From NCBI GenBank assembly GCA_965246785.1, contig CBDFFM010000006.1, positions 1-64,000 on the forward strand: a stretch of DNA of 64,000 bases, written 5' to 3'. The position numbers were made by a program, and so were the translations under genes. The notes beneath the pieces are model-generated. The model did no database searches. It was given only the letters and a program-made list of their open reading frames with translations, and was not told the DNA's origin. The stretch is from UBA1952 sp965246785 (GTDB taxonomy: Bacteria > Bacteroidota > Bacteroidia > Chitinophagales > Chitinophagaceae). How positions within the stretch are numbered: position 1 is the stretch's first letter; each line of letters begins with the position of its first letter. Positions 1-8,687 of the stretch are shown here, in pieces.

Positions 1-1477
1 ACACGCCCAAACCCGCGCCAGTAGCGGCTATCAAGGCAAGCACAGGATTTTCACCTATGGTTCGATAACTGTTTTTCTCAAAAACGAGCTTTTGCGGAAA
101 TATTGAACCAACGATGTGCTGTTTTCCGTTCAAATCCGCTGCCAGCCAGTGTTTGTCTATATTTTGAAGCATGGGGATGCCTTTGTCCAAATACTCCTGA
201 TAGTCGTCCTCTGAGGTGAGTAGGGCAACCTTCCTTCGCTCTAAGACATCTATCTCTGGAGCCAGTGCGTTGCGGACATCCTTGTATTCTGTTACGGTCA
301 ATTCTGCATCCAGCATCAAAGCTTGCGCATTCTGAATGCGTTGCTTGAGCTTATCAATTTGCGATTGGATTTCCTTTGTCTGCTTTGTCTTGTCCGAACC
401 ATTCTTCTTGTAGTATTCGCTCATGATGCAGTAATACAAATCCAATACTTCCTTCTTGGCAGAAATGTCCGTCAGCATCTTTACAAACACCTCATGGGCT
501 TCATCTGCCCTGTAGCGTTCTTTACAGGCGGCAGCGGTCTGGCAGTTATAATAGTAATACTTCCCGCCATTGCCGTTTACTGCGCCCCCGGTTATTGGCC
601 TGCCACAGGTCTTGCATACCAGAAAGCCACGTAGCGGTAGCGCCTCGTCTTTTGAGCTACGCACCTTCGTTACCCGCTTTCTGCCATGCAGGATGTCCTG
701 CACTTCGTCAAACTGAGCTTCTGGAATCAGGGGTTGGTGAATGCCTTTGACGTAGTGGGCACTTTCATCTTTGTACGCGGAAATTTCCACCCTGCCGCAA
801 TACACCATGTTGTGAACAAGGTTCCAGAACTGGCTTTTGCTCACATACAAACCCTTCTTTGATACTCGCCTTCTTACTGATTCCATATCAGAGATGCCAA
901 GCGCCATTTCCTCAAATACCCATTGGATGAGCGGTGCGTATTTTTCATCAGGAACAAGGATGGGCTTGTCCTGCACATCTCTTGCATTCTTGTATCCCTT
1001 CGGAGCCTGCCCTAACCACCGGCCTTCTTTCCTCGCCCTACGCATACCTGCAACAGTATTGAGTGCCCTTCTATCATTCTCAACTTCCGGTGCAGCCAGA
1101 TAAAAGGCGAGCATCATCTTGTTCTCTGGAATGTTGAGGTCAAGGGGCTGTTCTATGGATTGTGGCTCTATTTGCAACCTCTTGAGCGTATTTATCATTC
1201 CATAGGCATCACCTGCATTTCTGCTGAACCTGTCCCACTTTAGAAACAGGAGCAGGTTCGCCATGCCTTTGTTCTTTTTAAGTGAAGCCAACAGCTTCTG
1301 AAACTCAGGGCGCTCAAAAGTTTTGGCAGAATGATCTTCGCGGTAGATGGCAACAACATTGATTCCATGCAGGTCGCAATAGGTGGTTAGCCGTTCTTCC
1401 TGATGCGCCGGACTGTAGCCATTAACCTGTTCGTCGGTAGATACGCGGATGTAAAGAATAGCTGTTCTGTTGCTCAT
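1..1477 (-). CDS. Large serine recombinase, 3' end beyond the window
   Basis: Site-specific DNA integrase/resolvase of the large serine recombinase family; it would excise and integrate the element it sits in. The reading frame is open from the ATG at 1477 to the left edge (about 492 codons), so the C-terminus is missing. Visible features: N-terminal catalytic motif YIRVSTDEQ with the nucleophile serine near residue 13, the arginine motif KWDRFSRN near residue 80, a central recombinase domain (RRVSKKGLYVSKSQFWNLVHN), a zinc ribbon with CKTC and a later CQTAAAC, and a lysine-rich coiled coil typical of this family. The start gives a normal N-terminus, although an upstream frame overlaps it by 56 bp. 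Its 3' portion is the best-preserved version of the sequence that recurs as remnants elsewhere in the window. The family assignment is secure; whether it is active cannot be judged without the missing end. Confidence 0.93.
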   Translation of the reverse strand, partial: MSNRTAILYIRVSTDEQVNGYSPAHQEERLTTYCDLHGINVVAIYREDHSAKTFERPEFQKLLASLKKNKGMANLLLFLKWDRFSRNAGDAYGMINTLKRLQIEPQSIEQPLDLNIPENKMMLAFYLAAPEVENDRRALNTVAGMRRARKEGRWLGQAPKGYKNARDVQDKPILVPDEKYAPLIQWVFEEMALGISDMESVRRRVSKKGLYVSKSQFWNLVHNMVYCGRVEISAYKDESAHYVKGIHQPLIPEAQFDEVQDILHGRKRVTKVRSSKDEALPLRGFLVCKTCGRPITGGAVNGNGGKYYYYNCQTAAACKERYRADEAHEVFVKMLTDISAKKEVLDLYYCIMSEYYKKNGSDKTKQTKEIQSQIDKLKQRIQNAQALMLDAELTVTEYKDVRNALAPEIDVLERRKVALLTSEDDYQEYLDKGIPMLQNIDKHWLAADLNGKQHIVGSIFPQKLVFEKNSYRTIGENPVLALIAATGAGLGV

Positions 1478-1772
1478 TGTCTGCTTTGTGAAGTGGAATG
1501 ATGGTGGCTGCGTGTTGCTCTTGTTCCTGTTGTTGCTTCTTCCGTTGGTGGTACTTGTAATCAACTTCTGCGAGTGCGTATAGCGTTTGTCTAATTATCG
1601 CTACTTCCTCGTCGCTATAAACCGCACCGTCTTTGCATAGAATAGCCTTGCATTGTACGATGGAAAGTTTTCCTGTTTCATCAAGCTGGGCGCGGGTTTG
1701 AGAGCTTGAAAGGGGTATAGTTTTATTCTTTCTGGTTCTTGCTTTAGCTGTTTGTCTTGCTGCTACTTTCAT
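1422..1772 (-). CDS. Small conserved-type protein overlapping the recombinase start
   Basis: A 116-residue basic/glutamine-rich protein whose last 56 bp overlap the start of the recombinase gene in another frame, which suggests translational coupling. The middle (LSIVQCKAILCKDGAVYSDEEVAIIRQTLYALAEVDY) reads like the short helical proteins often found directly upstream of serine recombinases in Bacteroidota; this family memory is not verified. It is followed by a KQQQEQEQ stretch. No signal peptide or membrane segment is visible. Function is unknown; a recombination accessory or directionality factor is only an inference from position. Confidence 0.6.
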   Translation of the reverse strand: MKVAARQTAKARTRKNKTIPLSSSQTRAQLDETGKLSIVQCKAILCKDGAVYSDEEVAIIRQTLYALAEVDYKYHQRKKQQQEQEQHAATIIPLHKADNEQQNSYSLHPRIYRRTG

Positions 1773-2012
1773 GCCAAAAATAGGTTTATGGTTTGTGGGT
1801 CTGGGAAAAAGTTACTAACATTCGCGCGCTAGGATTTATTTGGCGATGGTCTACTACGCATGGTGCTGTCTCAAACGCTCCTTGTAAATGCCGAATGTGC
1901 GGCGCGGCGTATGAACTCTGCACAGACGAAAAAGCAAAGAGGCAAAGGCTATTCAACCTTTGCGCTCCTTACTACCGCTCCGTCTGCGATATGTTACGAA
2001 GTCTATTGGCTG

Positions 2013-2255
2013 TTATTCATCGTCTTCTTCTTCGTCGTCTTCCTCCTCATGGTCTTCAATGAGGTCTTGAATCTGGCGGAAGGCATCCCTTTCTTCTTTT
2101 GTGTAGGTGATGGATAGCGTGATGCTTTCCTCATCTTCGTCCGCATCCGCGTCTGTGATGGTATGGTCAAGCGAGTGCTCAGCAATCACCGATGCTACTG
2201 CTGCGAATACGCCTTGCGGCACTACGATTTCTTCTTTTCTTACTGTGGTCTTCAT
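2013..2255 (-). CDS. Small hypothetical protein with acidic tail
   Basis: An 80-residue protein starting MKTTVRKEEIV; an 18-residue upstream extension in the same frame is possible, but the chosen ATG follows an A-rich leader. The C-terminal third is extremely acidic (runs of E and D). No family recognised. It lies between the large ATPase gene and the recombinase, all on the minus strand, so it is probably part of the same mobile-element backbone. Acidic small proteins in such places can be DNA mimics or anti-restriction factors, but nothing in the sequence proves that. Confidence 0.4.
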   Translation of the reverse strand: MKTTVRKEEIVVPQGVFAAVASVIAEHSLDHTITDADADEDEESITLSITYTKEERDAFRQIQDLIEDHEEEDDEEEDDE

Positions 2256-2491
2256 TGCTTTTTTGTTTAGGTTTAAGGTTGGGGATTGATTGGTACGTCC
2301 GGCGTTCATACAGTGTTTTGTTACTGCTTTTTGTTACGGTTTAAATTGAGTGCATACGATTACTATTGTTGCTGCGTTTGGTTGTTACGTCATATGTTAA
2401 GGGCTGCCTCCTTCAGCCTTATTGCTACTGGAATGATTGCAGTTTGGTAAGAATGATTGGCGACTAATAGTCGCATCGGTTCATCTTGGTC

Positions 2492-4660
2492 TTACAGCAA
2501 TAGCTCGCTTCCGTCCCAGCCAAAATCAAAGTCGTCCAGTTTACGCCTGTTTGCAGTTTGAGACTTGTTGAAACGTCCGGCTTGCTGGGTCGGAGCATTC
2601 GTTGAATACTGACGTTGCGTTACCTGCGGTTGAGCGCCTAATACAAGGTTTGGCGCTGTCGGCTGGCAAGATTTACCCGAAATAGCCTTTTGTGGTTCTC
2701 GCACCTGCGGAGCATTTCCCAAAACTTGCTGACCTATCGCTTTTGCCGGCGAATTCAGGACGCGCATACTCTTAACCTTTGCCGGAAGCATCTTCTTCTT
2801 TGCACCATCCACGATGTTGTAGTAGATGTAAGCCCCGGCAAAGACACCGCCGACAATTAGCAGCGCTTCGCCAAATGCATACTCACCCGATTCGGTATTC
2901 TTTTTACTCTTTGCCTTTTTGCTGGCTTTGCCGGACGACTTACCAGAGTGAGCATTATCGGGTGATAACACGGCGCTTAATCCGCTCAATCCTTCACTAC
3001 TGCCGGAATGATTTTCTGAGACGGCATTGCCGGCATCACTCATTTGCATGTGGAGCAGTTCAAGTTTCAGCGGCAGTCTTGCGGTAGCACGCTGAGGGGT
3101 AAAAAGGAGTGGCGTGCGCTGCTCGCTAATCAGGTCCACCTCCTCTTTAGTCCGTTGCGATTCGGCGTTGGTTAACCGCACTTCATCAATGTGCGCATCA
3201 TCTGCCTCGTCTGCCATAGCAGTAACAGCTCGTGCTTCGCTGGTTTCATCATCATCGTTATCCCTGCATTCCGAAGCGGCTTCATCACAGACATTATCGC
3301 TTACTACAGTTGCCGCTTGTGCCTGCGGCTTTACAAAGCCTTTATTGCTGCGCGTTGTTGCCGCGTTCCTAACTTCCGCGCTGCTTTTTTCATAAAGCGG
3401 CTCCTCAAAAATAGGAATCTCAGATGCGACATTGAACCTGCCATGATGATAGGCGATGCCGTCCACCACCTTGATGATAAAATCGCAGTTGTGCGTCAGG
3501 GCCTGGTCGCCTTTGAAGTTGCCGCCTTTTGTTGCCTGCACAATGCCAACAAAAGACTTCGTGGAATTCTCACTTTTTAGCAGCTCCAGAAAATCATTGT
3601 CAATGCCCGCATTGTTGATGCTGTCAATAAAGACAAAGTCGCAGTTCTTCTTAGAGAGATATTCACGGATAGCATCCCGGTCGCGCGTTTCTACAACAGT
3701 GACTTTAGAGCCGCCGATGTCCTTGAACTTCTCTTGCAGCGTTACGCTTTCTCCTTCCTCCGCCGCTATGTAAACTACCTTGCCGAAGTGTTCTTGCAGG
3801 TAGTCCGCAAAGCGAATGGAGAAGTTGCTTTTGCCGCCTTTAGGCAGGCCCCAAATAAGACCGGCGAAGAGCTTGGAAGGCGTGCCGATTAGCTCTTTGA
3901 ACTTGCCGCTGAATGGCAGGCATTCAAAGGTCTTTGCAATCAGGTCGTCGCCTGTGAACTCTTTAATCTTACGCTCCGGCTTAGGTGCAGCAGCAGGGGC
4001 AGGCGATGGCAGATCGCTTGCTTTTACAGATTCTTCCGGCATTGGTGAGCCTGCATTATTCGCCGGTTGCTTGACACTATGTTTCTCCGGTATTTCAGCA
4101 TGAACAACCTTATCAGCATCAAGCACCTTATCAAAATTGAGCGGCTTGTGGGCTTGGATTTTCTGAACCTTCGTTACGGCAACAGCAGGAGGTATTGGTT
4201 CAACATGCGTCGGTGCTGTTTTCGTGCCAATCGGATCGCTTTGGGCTGTGATGGCAGGCGCTGGCGCGGAGTGAGCTACTTGGGCCGGCTTAGGCGTTGC
4301 ACTCTCGCCAGTCGTAGGAATCAGCGGGTCGAACTGTTTTTCGTAGTTAACCCGCAATTCCTCATAACTCATCTTGAATGCTGACGGTTTAGAAGCAGGC
4401 ACGCCGGCGAGACCCGAAGCATTTTGAGCCGCACTCTTTTTGGCTACTGCGTCTCCTTCCTGCTGCCCCTGCCTCCCGCCTGTCATCTGTGCTACTGCTT
4501 CTCCTTCTCCCTTTCTTCGCTTCTCCAGCTCCTTGACATACTTATAAGCCGTGCTTTTGCCGATGCCCAGCTCGTCGCCGATTTGCTTAAAGCTATCGCC
4601 TCGCAGGTGCATGACGTATGCCCGCTCTTTTATGTCCAATCCGGTTGTTGCACTACTCAT
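2492..4660 (-). CDS. HTH + RecA/DnaB-like ATPase + C-terminal membrane segment
   Basis: A 722-residue protein. Residues about 8-45 form a helix-turn-helix like those of invertases and sigma factors (DSFKQIGDELGIGKSTAYKYVKEL). A low-complexity proline/alanine-rich linker follows. Near residue 270 is a Walker A motif (GLPKGGKS) and near 345 a Walker B-like strand (CDFVFIDSIN), placing it with RecA/DnaB-type P-loop ATPases such as plasmid RepA-like helicases and mobile-element AAA proteins. Near residue 610 lies one hydrophobic segment (ALLIVGGVFAGAYIYYNIV), unusual for a replication helicase. The GAACGTTC palindrome array lies directly upstream. A role in replication or maintenance of an excised element is inferred from that context; partition or conjugation-coupling roles are alternatives. 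Confidence 0.7.
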   Translation of the reverse strand: MSSATTGLDIKERAYVMHLRGDSFKQIGDELGIGKSTAYKYVKELEKRRKGEGEAVAQMTGGRQGQQEGDAVAKKSAAQNASGLAGVPASKPSAFKMSYEELRVNYEKQFDPLIPTTGESATPKPAQVAHSAPAPAITAQSDPIGTKTAPTHVEPIPPAVAVTKVQKIQAHKPLNFDKVLDADKVVHAEIPEKHSVKQPANNAGSPMPEESVKASDLPSPAPAAAPKPERKIKEFTGDDLIAKTFECLPFSGKFKELIGTPSKLFAGLIWGLPKGGKSNFSIRFADYLQEHFGKVVYIAAEEGESVTLQEKFKDIGGSKVTVVETRDRDAIREYLSKKNCDFVFIDSINNAGIDNDFLELLKSENSTKSFVGIVQATKGGNFKGDQALTHNCDFIIKVVDGIAYHHGRFNVASEIPIFEEPLYEKSSAEVRNAATTRSNKGFVKPQAQAATVVSDNVCDEAASECRDNDDDETSEARAVTAMADEADDAHIDEVRLTNAESQRTKEEVDLISEQRTPLLFTPQRATARLPLKLELLHMQMSDAGNAVSENHSGSSEGLSGLSAVLSPDNAHSGKSSGKASKKAKSKKNTESGEYAFGEALLIVGGVFAGAYIYYNIVDGAKKKMLPAKVKSMRVLNSPAKAIGQQVLGNAPQVREPQKAISGKSCQPTAPNLVLGAQPQVTQRQYSTNAPTQQAGRFNKSQTANRRKLDDFDFGWDGSELLL

Positions 4661-5046
4661 TTAACGTTCATTTGTGTAATAAAAAATTGTGGAATTACTG
4701 CCTTCTTGCCTTGCAGCTCATCAGTAGCAGTTGAGCACAGGCTTTGGCAAGGCGTCAGTCAGAGCAGCCATCTGGCGCTTCCGTTCCGGGCATAATGCAG
4801 ATATCGGCACGACGACCAGCAGGCCGGAATGCCTGCTAATCTCTTTGATGAAATAGGGCAGCCTGCTTTCTCTGAGCAAGCGAAGGGAAGTCAGCAAATG
4901 CATTGCTCTTATGGCAAAGCAATGCACGCGGATGGGCGTCAGGCGTGGAGCCTTTTTAGGGTAGGGTTTAGGCATAGGTTTAAGCATCCGGTTCTTGGAT
5001 GCCGCCTCTAAGATATTAGCGCCAAATGCCCATTTTTGAATATCAA

Positions 5047-5068
5047 GGTGTACCTACGGTGTACCTAT
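5047..5068. repeat. 10-bp tandem direct repeat GGTGTACCTA x2
   Basis: GGTGTACCTA occurs twice separated by one C, about one helical turn apart, immediately before the GAACGTTC array and upstream of the ATPase gene. It could be a regulator site or part of an origin; no regulator can be assigned. Confidence 0.5.
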
Positions 5069-5151
5069 GTTGAGAAAATGCGACAATTACAACGGGGGGA
5101 AGGCTTGCAGCAAAAAAGCCCAACAATCAGCTTTGGGGTTGGATTTTGAGT

Positions 5152-5499
5152 GTGAACGTTCACGTTTCGTAACAATAGAAAGCTCGTGAACGCGTGTCTG
5201 AACGTTCGCCAAGGCTATGAACGTTCATGCTCCACGTTCCCACCCTGAACCACACAGGAAAAGCGTTGAGTAATTGTTGGCTTCGTTCACGATGAATGAA
5301 CGTTTACCGCTACTTTCATGAACGTTCGTAAAGCCTGTGAACGTTCATGCCTCAGTTGCGGACGAGCGTGAACGTTTTAGCGTGAACGTTCACGGCTTTT
5401 AAGAACGTTTATACCCTTGGCGTGAACGTTCAGCCGTGCTTTTATGAGCCTACACCCGTTGTCATGAACGCCTGTGAACGATGGCCATGAACGTTCATG
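5152..5499. repeat. Array of GAACGTTC palindromes, iteron- or operator-like
   Basis: Within about 350 bp at least a dozen copies or near copies of (G/A)TGAACGTTCA(C/T) occur. Perfect palindromes lie at 5152-5163, 5217-5228, 5381-5394 (14 bp, CGTGAACGTTCACG) and 5486-5499 (14 bp, CATGAACGTTCATG). Degenerate copies lie near 5199, 5297, 5319, 5337, 5368, 5402, 5422, 5461 and 5474. The array sits between two minus-strand element genes and upstream of the HTH/ATPase gene. Clustered palindromes of this kind are typical of plasmid origins, partition centromeres or multi-site operators; which one applies is inference. No other part of the window shows this repeat. Confidence 0.9.
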
Positions 5500-5504
5500 A
5501 ACGC

Positions 5505-6428
5505 CTATTTACGGGCTTTCTGGGGCAGCTCTGCATTTGTCCTGATGGTGTCCGCATCTATCAGGTCAAGGGCCTTAATCATGCCCAATTCCTCAAAGAA
5601 TGGCCGGATGTAGGCAAGGTCTTCCAACCTGCCTTTAGCAGTCTTGTACTCCGGCATGGAGAGGTAAAACTTGTAAGTGTTGGAATTGTTGAGCGTGGTC
5701 AACTTTTCGCCTGTCAGGAAGTGAGCGAACTTGGCAAGGGCGCTTACAGCACTGTCCGCTCGTGGTTCCACGCCGCCCGCTTTAATCAGATAATAGAGTG
5801 CCAGCCTGCTTCTGGTTTTGGTGTTACCGAAGGCTTTGCCAAAGTCTGCATCATCTTGCTCTTTGTCTTTACCCCTTTTGGTATCAGACCTGTGTCCTTC
5901 ATCGCTTTCTCCGGCTCCCGCAAGACTTTGTGCATACTTCGCAGAAGCCGGGTCACCGGCTAATAATTCCATCGCCTCATTGGATGGTGCCTGTTCAAGC
6001 TGCAATCCGTAACGAATTTGTCCGAGGGTATGACTGGCAATTTTTGTCACGCCTTTTATTTCTTCTGCTGATGGACATTGCTCCTCGCCGGAAGTCATAG
6101 CGTTGTGTTCTTCATCGCTAATAAGTCCTTTTTCAGTTAGCACAAGGAAGGCACTGAAATAGGTATCAAAATTCTGCTCCCGGTATGGCTTAATAAGCCG
6201 TCCCCACTTAGCGGTCAGCTTTTCTTCTCCTGCCCAGAATGCATCATAAATAGTTCCGTCCTCAGAAGCGTAATACTTCTCCAGCGATTCAAGCACGCCA
6301 AGCAGATGGTTTACGATTTCCAGAGCAAGTACCGGCGGCGCGTTATGGATGGCGGCGCGGGTATCCTGAACGAAGCGCCTTGCCAGACCGCTGATGATTG
6401 GATTTCGGGGTTGTGGCTTGCTTTCCAT
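5505..6428 (-). CDS. Hypothetical mobile-element protein next to the palindrome array
   Basis: A 307-residue soluble-looking protein; the ATG at 6428 (MESKPQPRNP) is preferred over an in-frame GTG 15 bp upstream. No signal peptide or transmembrane segment. The central part is charged (GESDEGHRSDTKRGKDKEQDD), and the C-terminus (NTYKFYLSMPEYKTAKGRLEDLAYIRPFFEELGM, near residues 240-275) looks like a compact helical domain seen in Bacteroidota element proteins, but I cannot name the family. Its stop codon lies just past the last palindrome. Together with the ATPase gene and the array it appears to form a replication or maintenance module. Function unassigned. Confidence 0.6.
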   Translation of the reverse strand: MESKPQPRNPIISGLARRFVQDTRAAIHNAPPVLALEIVNHLLGVLESLEKYYASEDGTIYDAFWAGEEKLTAKWGRLIKPYREQNFDTYFSAFLVLTEKGLISDEEHNAMTSGEEQCPSAEEIKGVTKIASHTLGQIRYGLQLEQAPSNEAMELLAGDPASAKYAQSLAGAGESDEGHRSDTKRGKDKEQDDADFGKAFGNTKTRSRLALYYLIKAGGVEPRADSAVSALAKFAHFLTGEKLTTLNNSNTYKFYLSMPEYKTAKGRLEDLAYIRPFFEELGMIKALDLIDADTIRTNAELPQKARK

Positions 6429-6500
6429 GTTATCTAAGGGCACGGCGACAAAAGTAGGAAAGCTGACAGCGGCGCATTATCATTGCTAAGGGTTTATAGG

Positions 6501-6530
6501 GGCTGGCCTGTTCTCAGGTTGGCCTTTTTT
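6501..6530 (+). terminator. Hairpin followed by T-run
   Basis: GGCTGGCCTG, a TTCT loop and CAGGTTGGCC can form a 10-bp stem with G-U pairs, followed by six T on the + strand. No + strand gene precedes it, so its role is unclear; it resembles the terminators found at the recombinase-end remnants farther right. Confidence 0.45.
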
Positions 6531-7431
6531 ATTTGCTCAGAATTGGTCAAAGCGTCGCTATTAGATTGTGAGATGCACCCCGGGACTTTGTTAAGTTGGC
6601 TGATGAAAGTAAAACCCACGCATCTTCATAACTGCTAAGTTGGGGATACATGCAACCTGAATCATCCTGTCGAGAACAAGAAAAATCTTGACTTTTTATC
6701 AATAAAGAAGGTTCACCTTTGATATGCGGTGCCTGTAAGGGCACAATAGAGCCGAGTTTTGTTATTCAGGCGAAGAGCGAGAAAGATTAGTGGGTTTGCC
6801 CCCCCCGCCTTTGTCTGTCGGGTTTATCATCTTTAGCGCAGTATTCTATACTGCTTCCAGAATAACAACACGCAAATCATGGCAACCGTATAAAATTCAG
6901 TACCTGACAATAAAATTCTTTTCAGACAAAACGCCATATTCCTGTCTGAGAATCCGGTTTCTACCCCCTGAAAAAATAGGCTTTTTCCCCCTGACACCAA
7001 ATTGATTATTATAGAATTTTGGAGCGAAGAATTAGACAAGAAAATGATTGCAGATGATGTACGCCTACGAAGAAGCTTTGAATGGCAAGATTCCTGAAAA
7101 GGCTGTTAGCAGGTAGCAATAAGGACAGCCAATTTGAAAAGCTGGTGCCAGAATTTTTGGGTCATAATGTGCCCGATGCTATTGGCGCAGGCAGTTCTTT
7201 AAAGTTGTCATCAGTTTCTCTTGCAATAGGCAAATCAGAATGATGCCGGTTTGGAGACTTTAAAATAGGAGTTCAAAAACTGGACATTTATCCACAATTC
7301 AAAACCCTAAGTATAAAAGCCGGTTGAAACACTGAAAAATCTCCGTTTTTCAACTGATAACGGTCTCGGGTAGCCGACTCAATTTTAATCCTCAGAACAA
7401 TTTTCGCAGGTAATAGCTAACAACCTCTCTA
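6531..7431. other. Gene-poor stretch
   Basis: About 0.9 kb in which I see no convincing gene. Only short open frames without family features occur, and base composition is A/T richer than the flanking element genes. It probably marks the edge of the mobile backbone or decayed sequence. A C run occurs at about 6799-6804. Confidence 0.5.
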
Positions 7432-7587
7432 ATGGACGTCAATCAATTCAGGAGCTTAGCAGAGCTGCAAGATTACTACTGGAGCATTAATCCAAAGATT
7501 CGGTTTAAGGACAAAGGTGAGAGGCATTTGCACAAAGCTGCGCACCGCTCAATCGTAGCTATCCTTATTGAGTTCATTGCGAAATAG
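7432..7587 (+). CDS. Possible 51-residue ORF upstream of the HTH/alpha-CTD-like gene
   Basis: ATG at 7432 to TAG at 7585-7587, encoding 51 residues (beginning MDVNQFRSLAEL). It has no recognised family. The stop lies inside the region where the next, differently framed open reading frame is already open (from 7572), so it could be an independent leader peptide, a coupled small gene, or the true N-terminus of the next protein separated by a frameshift. Confidence is low because of its length. Confidence 0.35.
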   Translation: MDVNQFRSLAELQDYYWSINPKIRFKDKGERHLHKAAHRSIVAILIEFIAK

Positions 7588-7610
7588 CCGGGCCGCGCAC
7601 AATAAGGATA

Positions 7611-8081
7611 TTGATAGACTATTTCACCTGTGGTGCTTCATTGGCTGATTTGGCTGAGTCTGAAGGCTTGACTCAGCAGCGTGTTTTTTGGCTTATCAAT
7701 AGTGCTCTGGAACGCTATCGTAAAGCGGCGCAGCAGTATAATTTTTTGGACATCCGCAAGCGCATGGAAGAGCTCTCAATTAAAGCCAAGAAGTACGACT
7801 TCTATGTTGGTGAAAGAACCCTAGACTTGGTAAGGCTTGCCCGAAAGATGCAAGCGCCAGTAAGAGAGCATAGTTCTCTTGAGGAGCTGGGCATTGACAA
7901 AGGTTTGAAAAACATGTTGGTCGACGCAGGTATCTTCTCGTTAGAACAGCTTTGCGCCATTACGCCCCGCGAGCTTAAGGAGCGCATGAGTCGAGGATTT
8001 GGTCCGGGTAAGCTGGGTATAATTCAAGACCGCCTTAAACAGCTTGGTCTATCGCTATTAAAGGAAGAATTGGTGCTATGA
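7611..8081 (+). CDS. HTH protein with RNA polymerase alpha-CTD-like helix-hairpin-helix domain
   Basis: About 156 residues using a TTG at 7611; no upstream ATG exists in frame, so the start is uncertain. Residues about 8-40 (GASLADLAESEGLTQQRVFWLINSALERY) resemble a sigma-factor region-4 HTH. Residues about 95-150 (LGIDKGLKNMLVDAGIFSLE... then GFGPGKLGIIQDRLKQLGL) follow the pattern of the RNA polymerase alpha-subunit C-terminal domain, which uses helix-hairpin-helix elements to contact UP-element DNA and activators. The combination suggests a transcription regulator that mimics or recruits RNA polymerase. It is followed at 32 bp by an XRE-family gene on the same strand. The domain reading is by eye and not verified. 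Confidence 0.6.
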   Translation: MIDYFTCGASLADLAESEGLTQQRVFWLINSALERYRKAAQQYNFLDIRKRMEELSIKAKKYDFYVGERTLDLVRLARKMQAPVREHSSLEELGIDKGLKNMLVDAGIFSLEQLCAITPRELKERMSRGFGPGKLGIIQDRLKQLGLSLLKEELVL

Positions 8082-8112
8082 ATCACTTTCTACACTCCAA
8101 AATCGTCGCGCT

Positions 8113-8361
8113 ATGAACTTTGACTATGTACGTTTACGCATTGCTAAGATGCGAATTGAGAGAGGTATTAGCAAGTTGCAAATGGCTCATCGGTTGGGCA
8201 TGGAGGAGCGGAACTATGAGCGGATTGAAAGTCTTGGGAATGGAAGGCACAAGCACCTTGATTTAGAATTATTGGACCGTATAGCAGAAGCATTAGAAAC
8301 TGACCTCTGGCACTTGACCTTACCTGAAGAAGTAGTTGGATTACTACCGTCTTTCCCGTAA
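8113..8361 (+). CDS. XRE/Cro-family DNA-binding protein
   Basis: An 82-residue protein that is essentially one helix-turn-helix domain: MRIERGISKLQMAHRLGMEERNYERIE matches the lambda-repressor/XRE fold with the recognition helix around residues 24-40, and the C-terminal half (LELLDRIAEALETDLWHL) is the usual fourth/fifth helix. It is probably a repressor of neighbouring genes. A cluster of ACGTCAAA/GTCAAAATATTGAC repeats begins 84 bp after its stop and precedes the protease gene, making it a candidate regulator of the exported protease cluster (inference). Confidence 0.85.
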   Translation: MNFDYVRLRIAKMRIERGISKLQMAHRLGMEERNYERIESLGNGRHKHLDLELLDRIAEALETDLWHLTLPEEVVGLLPSFP

Positions 8362-8444
8362 GACACTTCTTTTCGGACAAATATCGTTGACGTCGGTAAT
8401 TCAAAAAAAGATCTATCCGCACGAATTGTTTCTCAGAAATGAAT

Positions 8445-8556
8445 ACGTCAAATATTGTCGGTGAAACGTCAAAAGTTGTCTTGCAGAAGCTTCTTTGCCA
8501 AGTTAGCTTTGCACTCTATATTACAATGATATAAAGAGTTTTGTCAAAATATTGAC
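8445..8556. promoter_or_regulatory. Operator-like repeats ACGTCAAAnnTTGTC
   Basis: ACGTCAAATATTGTC (8445-8459) and ACGTCAAAAGTTGTC (8466-8480) lie exactly 21 bp apart, i.e. on the same face of the helix. A perfect palindrome GTCAAAATATTGAC lies at 8543-8556. They occupy the leader between the XRE gene and the metzincin gene. A repressor operator is the simplest reading. A further palindromic CCGTTTAAAAACGG lies near 8622-8635. Confidence 0.55.
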
Positions 8557-8687
8557 GACGAGATAGACTTCATATATCCCTCGAGCATCCTCAAATAACA
8601 AATTTCATCTATCAATTTTCACCGTTTAAAAACGGTAAAAATCTATTGATTCGACATCTATTTTTACCACCTCAATACATCTTGACT

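Noticed and set aside
4721..5011. Overlapping open frames on both strands (88 and 60 residues) between the ATPase gene and the palindrome array.
   Set aside because: No family features, mutually antisense, and no conserved start context; treated as non-coding.
5152..5499. CRISPR array considered for the repeated GAACGTTC units.
   Set aside because: Units are 8-14 bp palindromes at irregular spacing without spacers of constant length, and there are no cas genes.
6799..6804. C6 homopolymer as a phase-variation switch.
   Set aside because: No gene spans it.
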